A stretch of DNA of 64,000 bases from Melanocharis versteri (taxonomy: Eukaryota; Chordata; Aves; Passeriformes; Melanocharitidae): positions 86,591 to 150,590 of the forward strand of contig VZTG01009087.1 in assembly GCA_013397845.1 (NCBI GenBank). The letters are read 5' to 3'. This document shows positions 1 to 11,900 of the stretch, in pieces. The notes below the pieces were generated by a model. That model ran no database searches. It worked only from the letters and a program-made list of their open reading frames with translations, and was not told where the DNA came from. A program made the translations under genes and the position numbers. Each line of letters starts with the position of its first letter. Within the stretch, counting starts at the first letter, position 1.

Positions 1-1137
1 GGAAAGCCAAATGCTGCACTTGTGTGCACCTACACCCTTCACCCTCAGACTGTGTCCTTGAGGAAGCTCCTGGTATTTGCTATGGAGAACAGTAGGTGGG
101 TCACAGCTCATATTCCAGCAAGGCAGAAGGGCAGCAGGATTTAAGAATTGGGCAATTTCACACTGCTGGCAGTCACTGGAAAGAAGACCATTTGCAAACT
201 GCCCTGATACATAAACATTAAACTGGCAGTGCCATGTTTCATGAGGGAGTTGAATTAAAATTTGTCAGCTCTGTCCTCTGGAAAAGCTATCAGTGTTTCA
301 TGGAACAATGCTGTATCCCTGGTTTTATGGAGCGGTGAAAACCAGCGACAATCTAGGGCAAAGTTAGCCATGGAAAAACAGAGCCTGTAAAGCGGGAAGC
401 TTCCTAAGCACTTAATCTACTGTCTCACAGCATGACCTATATTTTTTTCACTAAGGCAAAGGGTTTTGTTTCACAACCAAGTTCATACGTGACCTTAGAT
501 TAGCATCATAGTTACATTCCAGTTGTGTATTTTAAAGAAAAATTGAGCATTTATGGATGTTTATGGGTAAATTGAGCAGACGCACAACCCCCTCCTCCCC
601 AGGCTGATTTTTAGTGAATTCCTGTAAAAGCTCCTGGACATCCATTTCTAAGCAATGCTAAACCACTGATAGTTTCTGAACAGTGCAGGACCACTGAACC
701 CATGCAACGCTAATCCTGAATTCACACCACACTGAAGATGGAGCCTGTGCACCTTTAAACTGTTTTGCTACCTGCAGTAGTGACTGTGCTTCTATAAAGG
801 GCAAACAACAAGTATTTTAGTATGAGAACTGTTCAAGTAAGTTTTAATAGAGTGCACCAGTGAATCAAGATGACTTGCATCAGATTTTGTTTCAATGAAC
901 ATCAGGTAAAAAAAAAAAAGAAAAGGGGCTACAGTTCTTTCTTTCCAAACACCACCCTTTTTCTAAGGCAACAATACACGTTCATTTCCGAACATAACTG
1001 TTACATAGGAAAGCTACATCACAGTACAGTATGTAAAGTCCATCTCGGTCAAGAAGCCATTAGAGAATGGCACATTTACTACACTTACAGCTTTCTAACT
1101 TAGGGTTACAGAGTTTACCACAGCTTTTTTTTTAGTT

Positions 1138-1143
1138 TTTATT
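1138..1143 (-). promoter_or_regulatory. MARK1: Candidate distal polyadenylation signal AATAAA
   Basis: AATAAA is present on the minus strand about 1.4 kb beyond the MARK1 stop. It is followed downstream (towards lower coordinates) by a GT-containing stretch near 1110-1125. It sits in an A-rich patch, so a chance hexamer is possible. Confidence 0.4.
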
Positions 1144-2287
1144 TTTTAAAGTGACAATTTCTTTATGAACTTTCTATTCTTCACAAGAGTGTGCAGATGG
1201 GGCCCATATGTTGATATTACAGTAATTACGACATTAAATAACATTGCACAACCAACCTCTATGGTTAATTCAGTACAAAAGAACAAGTATTAAAATGTAC
1301 CAGTACTAGTGGTTTTACATAGTTTATAATCATTAATTATGAAGGAAAAAAAATGTGGGGCTGTTTTTTTTTCTTTTCTGTAGGCAAGTGCCTAATTACA
1401 AAGCTGCACATTACAGGCATAATGATGTGGAATAAATACAAGAAATCTGGTAAAATATTAAACACAAACAGGTTACATGGGAACAAACTGTACAACCACA
1501 AAAGCATAAATCAACAATTTATCATTATAAACAATGTATGTTTAGCTGTAAAATATTATGTGGAATTGCATGTACTCTTTGGGGGCACATGTTCCAAAAG
1601 CCAAGCTAATTCCTGAGGTGGTATTATTAACTTACACAATTGGTCAACACTTCAGATTATCTTGTGCTATTAAACAGTCCCAATGTTAATGTATTTCCAT
1701 AAAATGGAATTTGTAGTATTCTGAAGGCAGCAAATAAGTGATATTTTACACCAAGATATTCAAATGAAATAATTCTGGTTCTCCGTTTTGGTGCTACATT
1801 TGTTAACGGGCCATGGGATTAAGCACTGGAATTTGCAGACAGAAATCACTTATGCCTGGTTTCTGTTCCCCCACAGCTCTGAGCTGGCCAAAGGCAGAAC
1901 AAAGTTTCTAAACTGTAAGTGCCAACACTGTAAACATGTTTGTCTCTTTTTTTCAACTAAACACTGTCCAATAACGAGGATAAGAGCCAAAGATAAGCAG
2001 GAACAGTCTCATGTAGAACAAAAGCGAATTACTCATCGACTTTTGGTTCAACTCATGAACAATTTTTAAATAATTAAAAATGGTCATGCTACAGTTGTGA
2101 AAACTAGTTTTGTGCATTTGACTCAGGACACAAGTTTTTTTAAAAACGCATGGTAGAGGTAAGACTTATAAAACCCACCAAAAATGTAAATGATAGGGAA
2201 GAACTTTTCCAACTCAAAGCATCAAACATACATTTCTGTGCAGAAATCTAGACAACTATACAAGATCTGAATTTAAGCAGTCATCTT

Positions 2288-2293
2288 TTTATT
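2288..2293 (-). promoter_or_regulatory. MARK1: Candidate proximal polyadenylation signal AATAAA
   Basis: AATAAA occurs on the minus strand 265 nt after the stop codon. A variant ATTAAA is at 2387-2392 on the same strand. Use of either would give a short 3' UTR. Confidence 0.3.
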
Positions 2294-2557
2294 ATACAAC
2301 TCTATGAACATAAAATGAACAGAATGCTCTATATACTTACCTGTACATGTGAACATAACTTCTTTAGCTACAGTTATTTAATATAGGTCATACTGGATTT
2401 AACTTTACAATTCTGAATAACTATGTATAACCTTATTGCAATAAGGGCAATTTCTACATGGGGAGTTTCACAGGCCAATCACATTAGGCGAAACCAGTAC
2501 ATTCAAAGTGTAGATCATGTATGAATCTTCCCTGATCCCAAAGAATTTAGGTTCTCT

Positions 2558-2912
2558 TTACAGCTTAAGCTCGTTTGCTATCTTGGATGCAATGTTCTTA
2601 AATGCGATAGAAGTCCCAGATATTCTCTTGAAGCGAACTCCATTGAGTGACAATCGTGGCAGTTTGCAGACTTCCATCTCCCACTGAACAAGGCTGTCTT
2701 GTCGTGCATCACCGTGGACACAGAAGAGCAAAAACCTCTCTTTTTGTTCGTAATCACAGTTATTGGCATCTAACACTTTCCGAATCTCTCTCATCATATC
2801 GTTCGGGTCCATAGAACTCGTGGTCTTCATACTCCACGTGAACCGCAAGGAGCGTGGCTTTGAATCTTTGCTATCCTCCTTCTCTCTGTCTTTAGGCTCC
2901 CCAGAAACACTC
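2558..2912 (-). CDS. MARK1: MARK1 exon 18 (terminal coding exon): KA1 domain and stop
   Basis: The coding part is 355 nt: the end of a split Arg codon, 117 codons and TAA at 2560-2558. It encodes SVSGEPKDREKEDSKDSKPR, then LRFTWSMKTTSSMDPNDMM, CVHGDARQDSLVQWEMEVCK and finally IASKIANELKL. The last ~100 residues are the kinase-associated KA1 domain, which in MARKs binds anionic phospholipids and autoinhibits the kinase. The acceptor is TTGTTCCAG|GAGTGT. The open frame continues upstream of 2912 into intron 17, but that part does not resemble any MARK sequence. The DARQDSL segment separates MARK1 from MARK3. Confidence 0.97.
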
Positions 2913-5900
2913 CTGGAACAAGTGACATACGGCAAAGTCAAAACCAAAGCAGTGCAGCCGAGAGAGCGAGAAGAGAAATACAGTTGTTGAACAGGGGTTT
3001 CTAAACTGCCATTGAGATGCCACGAGCCACGGGCAAGGTAATTCAGGGAGTGGGATGGACACTGCTGCAACACTCGTGCCCCGCGTGCTGCGCGCGTGTG
3101 CTCAGCACAGCACCGTGCCACAGTAGTGGCACACAGCAAAGCAAGTTTGGAAACCCCTGCTCTATAATGTTCTGATGACAACATGTGCAATGGGAACTGC
3201 AGCAGACACACGTTACTCCATACTGCTCCAAAGAAAGTGGCATCTATGTAAAAGCATGACTGAAATTCTGCTGATTTCATGATCTGGAGCATGCCATACA
3301 CCAACAAAACTGAAGTTGAGAGACACAATCCGGAAGCAGAAATCATACTGTAAAAGCAGCAGAGGAAGAAATCCCACCCTGCAATTCACAAGTCTTTAGT
3401 TAATTCCCTCCCCTCTTTTCTGCCTTCCCCCCGTTTTGTATTCGTTTAGATTTTTGACACCTCTCTGTGTCAAAAGACCTTATAATAACGAGTTTTATTT
3501 TAACTGATGAGGCAGAATTTTGGACTGTAATTTGGTAGTGAACAGCCTGTTGGTCACCATTTGAGTGCACAGCCAGTAGCTTTTACACGTAAGAAACAGC
3601 GACATGTATTTTACAAACACAGACACAAAGTATTTTATTTGATTAAGGAAAAAATTGCAAAGGAGCAATTTCCAGTTAATGCTCTTAGTCTGATGCTTCC
3701 TTCTCAAATAGATTACTTGTTCCATTGCATAAAACATTTTGAGAACCAGCACTAATTATTTTAAAGTAATTCCACAGTCAGCTCTATCTGTTCTTGCCCC
3801 AGGTACTCCTGATGCTGATGCCTCCACATCCATCACTGGGGAAAGGTGCTGCTCTCATTTTGAGTCTATAAACCGTTGTTATTCAGAGAGGAGTCAAAAC
3901 AAGCACTTTTAATTTAACTTTGTGTGACCCCCAGAGAACCACATTGATATTAAGGGATAGAGCAGGGATAAGATCTCAAATTACTTTTTTAGCCCAAAAC
4001 AGACACTGTAGGATGACAAGAAGCAGAGAAAGCTAGAGAATGAAAGCAAGAGCTGAAAGCAACTTTACACTTCTCATTTGAACACTCAAATAATCTCTTT
4101 TCCCTTTCCATATCCAAGAATTTGACAGCTGAATTGAAAGGGCTAACTTAGATAAATGCATTGTGTATTATATACAGTGTATCCTGTTAAGAATGTGCTG
4201 CTTATTTTTTTTAAATAGAGGCTTTCTGTTTTGAAAACTAAATCAATACTTTCTGTAAGTGACCAGTTTAGAATGAATGCAAACTACAATGCCTGTTCAA
4301 TAGAGAGCAGAAAAATAAAGAGGTATGCACTGTGCTTAAGCACACCAAAAATGTAGAACCAAATGCTGAAACATGGCAAAAGAGCAGATATACTGGAAAA
4401 TGAGCATATGAAGGAATGTTTTATTGCTAACAAAGCATTTATAGATTTGTGTACAGTGCTTGCCACAGAAATTCAATATTTGGCAGTCACCACCCCTTTT
4501 GTCTGAATGTCACTTGCCTTATTTCTCAGAGCAAGTGACATTCATTTCTCGGGGACTGTAAGGTGTTTACTTATGGCAAGCAGCAGCTTTAGTAATGAGC
4601 ACGGTATGTAACTATAGTAAAAATTTAATAGATACATATATACACACAGACACACGAAGTATTTACACTGTCCACTGAAACCAAAAGTAAACACCATTAA
4701 ATATTTGTAAGTCAAAACACGATTATAAGTGCCTAAAGGATTGGTTAACTCCTACAGAGGGCTTTATTATTCAAAGGAATATGCTTACATAAAGTTTTAT
4801 ATTAAATACTTCGCAAGAAAGCAGAAATGAGGGATATAAAGGACCTCACCAAGACCCCCTCCCCCCATACAGAAAGCATTTTTGAAATACAGAATACTTA
4901 AGCACTATTCTCTTTTACATCCTGATTAAAAGGCTTTAAGAAATCACTTGATTCAAAAGACCTAGGAGCGAAGTATTAATAGTGACTCCTCACCTTGAGG
5001 TGTCAGTTCTGCCACTGGCTTCGCCTTCACTTGGATCCCTCAAAACAAAGTTAAGGTTGAGATTCAATGATAAAGGTGAAAAATAAAAGTTAAGAAAACC
5101 TACACCTAGAACAATGTTAAATAACTACTGACAAAAAAAAATCAGTATAATAATGTCAAGCCTAATACTGTTTAATAAGGTTTTTTCACAGCTGTAATTT
5201 TAGTTTCCCTTTATGACACCTGAACTTTTCAGCTCTGACATGTAATTGTTTTATTTTTTGTTCCCCAATTGATGGCAAAATTAACATGTTGTTCTGAACC
5301 TACTGCAGACAGAGCAATGGCCACACGTAATTCCAGCAAGCACAGAGGAGCAGTTGGTCAAGGTGGTCCATGGGGGCTCCACTCTGCACCCTTGTCCGTC
5401 AGGCCTTTGTATGTCAGTCCTGAAAGCACTTGGAGACAAGCCCATGCTTAAGCACACTCAACCAATTAACAGTAGGATGTGCCTAAGGGCTTGTGAGACC
5501 AAATGTTTGAAGCTCAGTTCAGGAAGGTTACTTCAACATCTGCTTAACTTCAAGCAAATCAGCTGTTACACTGACTTCACTGAGATTACCAGAGAGCTCG
5601 AGATTAAACATATCTTTAACTTGTTGCATTAGAGCTGTGCTTTGCAAGGAACTGTTTTATGTTATGTCTTTTTAGTATGAAGCGACTTGAAATATATCCC
5701 CACATTGTCTAAGCCACCTAGGTATGTTCCTAGTGCTGCTGTACCAACATTTTAGCACCCAAATTCAATCACCTGATTAATGTAATACCTTCAAAACCAC
5801 AAATACTTTAGTAACTAACACCAGGGAAGTACCATTTGACATAAACCATTGATTCAAAATACTTCAATACCCTATTCACTAAGCATTCTCATTATGCATT

Positions 5901-8900
5901 TATTTTATATACTTACCAGAAAAGGCATTTACCCTTGTCAAAAGTTAGTAAAAAAAGTCTTTCATGACACCTTCTAGTCAAAGTATGCTTTAAACCATTA
6001 TTTCCTGAACAGTACAGAAGTTAAAAGTTATGTGATCCAACTCAAAGAACAGCAAAAAGTAACCCCCTGGACCTCCACCCATGTAATCCCAGCCATTAAG
6101 TCTTAACCCCAATTTAAAAAATAAAAACACAACAAAACACCCCACCATCACCAGTAAAAAAACAAACACATGCCTTACAGGGCCATGACAAAATATACTT
6201 TTAACAGTATAAAACACACTAGGAAATTGTATGAAACCTTCTATAATAAAGTTAAATTTAAAATACATCAGTTTAAGATATCTTAATTCTGAACACAGTT
6301 TAAAATATTATTTTAATATTTTAAGATAATGAAAATATTATTTCTTTGATCTGACTCTTAAAAACAAAATCAAGATACCTTTCCTTGCAAATAACAAGGA
6401 GCTGTTATGCAAAAAAGCAGCCTGTACTCTTGAAATTGATTAATTACTCAACAGAAAATATCTTTCTTCCCGTTTAGAAATCTACACTAATAACAGCTGA
6501 CTAACTTTGCTGTAACATGTTTTTCCTCTTTAAAATCAGAGAACAACTCTCTCCTTGCAACTAATTAAGTGCTGGAGATACCAATAATGGAGGATCATAG
6601 TCCTGTATGTTCAGGTTTCCGGAAAAAGAAAATAATTCATTCACTTTTTTCTTTTTAGGTCTTCATAGGAGGTATTACTTAGACACACACTGATGCACTA
6701 TCAGCTCAGCAAATGAAACCAATTTTGTGAGAAACATCACTGCATTTCCAGCTTTCTCTCTTCTCTTCCCTTGTAGTACCATCTCATGAAATTAGTGATA
6801 TTTTACTTACAAATTTGCCACTACTAGCTTAACCTGACCTTCAATTTATCTTTTTTTCCCTGCACACAAATGGTAGAATTCAGTGCACAACAGCAGGATT
6901 CTGCAAGGGAAAGAGAAATTTCCAGTATATAATTGTGTTGTAAAACTGAGAATAATGCAGTATGGACACATTCATTAACAGGCTTGAGAATTAATAGATA
7001 AATCACTGGTAGAAAGAGGCAAACTGAAAATTAAGTCCCCTTTTGGGAAAGCTCTTGTGACTGCTAAGTCAACAGTCGCTTGATCTTGAAGACTGTATTT
7101 GAAAATCTTTCTCAGCACCTCTCCTCACAGAATTATTACTGATAGCATCATAACTGGAACGAATGCAGATCCAGGTTGTGTGGGTTTTCTTCTTTCAGAA
7201 ACCTGAACTTACATTTGAAGAAGCTGGCGACATAATAAAACAGGCTGTGTGATACTGAAATACTATTATTTCCACACTTCCAGACTTCTGCCTGCTTCTA
7301 ACTTCTCATTTATTCATAGATTTTAGAATTACCTGAAATAACTTGTGAATACCTATTCCTTTTAAGCACAGCAATAAAATGATTGTAAATATAGCCCTTG
7401 CAACAAACTGCATCAAATTAGAGAAGTAAAATATTGTTAACTATAAATTATGACTCATTTTGAAGTCCCTCTTCTCAGTATTTAAATTAATTTTATTTTA
7501 ATTAAATTATATCATAGCTGTGAAACAGGAGCAAAAGCCCCTTTTGAGCAGTGTTCTCTTGCTCCTTTAAGATAAAGAAGCAGAACAGCTGGCCAAACAA
7601 TGGTTAAATATATACACAGAAGGGAAGCAAGGCAGATTCTGGAAGGAACACACAAACCAAAGCAGCATCCTAACTAAATTTATATTTCCTTCAGAGTTTA
7701 ACTGGAAATCGTCAAAGACTTCGCAATTAAAGCCCTGGTTACAGGCAGGGCTTTTATAATTCTTTTTTCTCTTAAAACTCGAGGTACCAACCTGCGGACG
7801 AACTTGGAGGTGATCTTGCTGATGATGCCGGTGGACGTGCCCCTCCTGGTGTGCGCGAAGGCCCCGGTCTCGTGGGAGGGCGAGGCGGGCGGGCCGTTGT
7901 AGGTGGCGTTGCGCCGCTCCCGCAGCTGCTCCCCGTGGAACGTGCTGCGGCTGGAGCTGCCCCGGGGAAAGCGGGTCCGGTCTGGAGTGGTGGTGCTAAT
8001 GCTATGAGCAGATGGGGAGGCAGCAGGCACTCTTTGAGTTGCGCTGCTGGGAAAACAGAAGCATAAATAACAAGAAAGACCAGGCTAAAAGCCCTCCTAC
8101 ATGACAACTGTTTCTCAAAGATGGGAAAGAAACTCCGCTCTTGATTATTTTTAAAAACTGAACGTGCTACTGATTTGCTTTTATGATTCATACTTGGTTT
8201 GATTTTACAATGAAAATATCTCTTGGTTATTTATATCTCTAGTATTAGACCTGTTAAAAAAGTATACACAGATAATAGAACAAAAGGAAAAAGAGAGAAA
8301 AGTCTGTAGTGAGATCTGAAAGTGTCCCCAGCCCTTCTCCGGAAAAATGTGTTCATTAACACCCTTAACACAAGCACTCCCAAAAAACTTAATGGATATT
8401 TCTTAAGTCATAACCTGACAGAAGTGAGTGTATGAAGCTATTCAGGCAGTTAATAGTAAGAACAACCATACTGTGGTGCTTTTAGACACCAATGAGCTTA
8501 GCAACCTACAAATCAGAGAGGTTAACACTCCAGTATTTCATTTCAATTTATGGTGGCCTGCGTTGTACAGTCCGGTCTAAAGTAGTCAAATTTTTAACTA
8601 CTTAAGTTTTCCAGAAGTTTCCAGAGGGAGGCAGTCAAGGAACTTCTTTAACTGTATGCAAACATGTGCCATGAACAAAACCAGGCTTAAATCATCCATA
8701 ATACCCACAATACTCGAGCAAGCTCCTTTTTAAAACCAGAACGCAACGTGGCGGTTTTGACTGGATTACAAATACACTGAGGTCCATCACAAACCGAACA
8801 AGAGCATTTCTGAAGTGCACAGCAGTAAAGGAATGCCCATCACTCTGTTACCTTGGTCGGTAAGCTTCAGTACCATCTTTGATGGTTGGCAGTGTGACTT

Positions 8901-11900
8901 TGATAGGGTGACCAGAGGCAGACATCGACTTTTGATGCCGAGGGCGCGTGGAGACAGAGGCCACTGCAGAGCCTGCAGATGATGTGCTGCTTGCAGACAT
9001 TTCTGTCAGGCTTTTCCATGGCAGCAAGGCAGCAGGGATGGACAAACGACAAGAGAAAAGAAAGGTTAGTGTAAAACCCCTTAAAAAAATAGAGCGAAAA
9101 TAACTAATTTCTTCTTTTAGAACACAGCAGTGCTGTTTAATTAAACAGAAGACTGAGTGACCAGGCTGCCTTAGTCAGCTAAAGTAAAGAATACAGAATT
9201 CTGAGAAAATTATGTTCATCCATAAATGAATTCTCCATATATGTTAAGTTAGGCCTTTTCATTCCTCCCAAGATTAAAGCTTACATACACATTATTCAAA
9301 GTAATGAAGAAAGAATACAAAGAATACAAGGACATAACAAAAAATACTGAAAAAGAAATTCACAAAGACTTAAATAGACTGAATAAATAGACTCTCCTTT
9401 CAAGAATACCCTTATTTGTAGTTAAATAAACATATAAAACATGAAACATTTGGAACTGCTGTCACATTATCACTTGGAAGTGACTGGTTTTTAAAGGACC
9501 AATTTGTCCTTCTCTGGACTATACCAGACACTGCTGGGCTGAGTCAACCCTTTCAAAGTACAGTTCCATCTACCAGTACTTTTATTTCTCCTTCCTTAAG
9601 TGGCAAGAAAGACGAAAGTAGTGGCAAAAGTATTGTGCCATTAATTTTTAAAACAAAAGTCAAATGAATTAAGGCAAAATACAGCTTTGCCTCTACAGCA
9701 TAAGTGAAATTGCATTAATAATGTATTAGCAACTGGAGTCCCACAGCTAAATAATATCTGTAGCAAAGAGGTAAAGATTTCAGATGAATAATTCGATGAC
9801 ACAAGACATTCAGCTGCACCAAATCCAAATTCAACTGCAACACAACATCTTGTAGGAAAGGCAAATAATACAACTCAAAAGAAAATTCTTCCTCATTTTT
9901 CAGAAAATGCTTGAAGAACTGAGCACGATATTCATTGCACTCATGAAAGGAACACGGATTAAGAATCTTTCAATATTATAGAAAAAAAACACCTGTAAAA
10001 TGAAAAACTTTGAAAAAATCCCTTCTCTTTATAGTGTTTTATGTATTAAATCTCTTGAAAGAAAAATATCTTCGTCAGATCAAGAAAAATACTGTAATAT
10101 ACATTATAATCCTCTAAAAAATATGTTATCTTCTCTCTTTTCCAAAAAAGATTGTTACTAACTTCATTCAAATATTTGAAACTATACACAAAAAAAACCA
10201 CTTTTGAAAGCACCCATCCAATCATCTGAAATTAAAATGCTTTAAGGAAGTACATTAAAAAGTAGAAAACTAATTTAAAGTGTTTAATTAAATAGGTGTC
10301 TTTTACATGTTCCACAGCTCATCATTTTACTGTAAATGAACAACCCTGTACTACTCTTATTTCCAAAATTTTATGCATCATTAAAAAATTCAAACACTAT
10401 AACAGAAAACAAAAGAAAACTAGTTTACTAGATTATGCTATTTCATGCTATGTATTTTTTTGTCCATTTTACAGTAACTGTTGTATTTGAATAGCTTAAA
10501 AAGCATCAGAGTAAGACTATTATTTGAGTAAAAAAAATCCAGTTTTTATAACTCTCCATTAAAGCCAGTATTTTATTTTTCAGTCAAGTGCAGGGGTTAA
10601 CTAACACCAGGGACGAACAAAAGATTTTTAAAAAGACTAACTGGCAGAGTTAAATACAATACTACTTAACAAAACATATTAAACTGAGCTTAATTGTCAT
10701 GCCACAAATAGACACAAACTGGTTACCATCACTATGAAAATATTATTTAGGCCAACAACTTATATTGAAAACAATTGACAAATTTTAATCATTTCAGCTT
10801 TTTGAGTGATTGAGGGGAAATGAAAAGGATCAGGCTACACTGTCAGAGTAATCCACCTGAAGTTCTCCACAGTATAACAGCCGACTTAGCAATTAGTTGT
10901 TAGCACAGTTACTTCATCCTGTGTTGGAAGACAACCCTCAGTAATCAGTGTGATTCCACAAAAAGATGCAAAGGCCAATTGACACATTTAGCTTAAAAAT
11001 TCACCACAAACAAAGAAGCAGCAGTGGACGACAAAAACATACACTTAGACTTTATGTATTTCACACTGTGATTCATAATGGTATTGATTAATTGCAGAAC
11101 CTGCTTCTTCTGTGCCTCAGTTCTCGTACTCAAACTAATAAACAAGGAAAGTTGAACAATACCTGTTGTCCTTCCCATTCTGTATTGCAGAATAGCGATC
11201 TGAAGAACGTTCACAAACATAAGTGTTCCTCCTTGTCATTCCACTACCAGAAAACACATTATTCTAGAAGAAATTAAGACGAAAGTTAAATGAAATACTT
11301 TCTACTGTATATCACATTGTACAAAAATCTAAGCATTGGAAGAAGCAAATCAAAACAGCGTTTCAGCCACTTGTGTATATTGTTAATGCTTTCAAATGTA
11401 CGAAGTCAATCTGTCAACACAAATCATTCGTATCATCAGCTGTTTTTTCCAGTAGCTCATTCACCATCTCATTACTGCACCATTGAGAATACACTGAGAG
11501 AACACAAGGAAGTTTAATTTCACTGACACATGCTTTACTAAGTATTATTATGCAATTCCCACATAGTGTGTTCCTGTATTATTTGTCCCTGGGATCAAAC
11601 AAACTGGGATCCCAGAGAACACGCCTATGGCTGGCTGAAAGGCTTTCCTGCACAGCATGATTTTCCAACAAGGGATCCAGTGTGTTGCCCCTGTCAAAAG
11701 AGCTTTCAAGAGGAAAATGGAAATACTATCAAGGTCAGTCAACCCAGAAATTATGATGCAGATAACATGCCAAATACATCTTATAGCAACAAATACTGAC
11801 GGTATTCCTTTCTGTTACTAATTTCAGTTTGGAGAGACTTCATAAAATAACCACAAACATTCTCTCCTTCCCTACCAAGCACAGGTTAGCTGCTGAAGGT

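Larger units (their letters stand above)
1..2557 (-). other. MARK1: MARK1 3' UTR and downstream flank
   Basis: This AT-rich stretch lies after the MARK1 stop codon. The short plus-strand open frames here have no recognisable content. The 3' UTR begins at 2557 and most likely ends near 1.1 kb if the signal at 1138-1143 is used, or near 2.27 kb if the one at 2288-2293 is used. Sequence below about 1.1 kb may still be 3' UTR or may be intergenic; nothing else is identifiable in it. Confidence 0.6.

Noticed and set aside
870..2069. Several 77-93 codon plus-strand frames downstream of the MARK1 stop.
   Set aside because: They are low-complexity, AT-rich translations that fit chance frames antisense to the 3' UTR.
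2913..3346. Upstream extension of the terminal-exon open frame, starting at a Met.
   Set aside because: It lies beyond a good acceptor (TTCCAG) that matches the MARK1 junction, and its translation does not resemble any MARK protein; it is intron 17.
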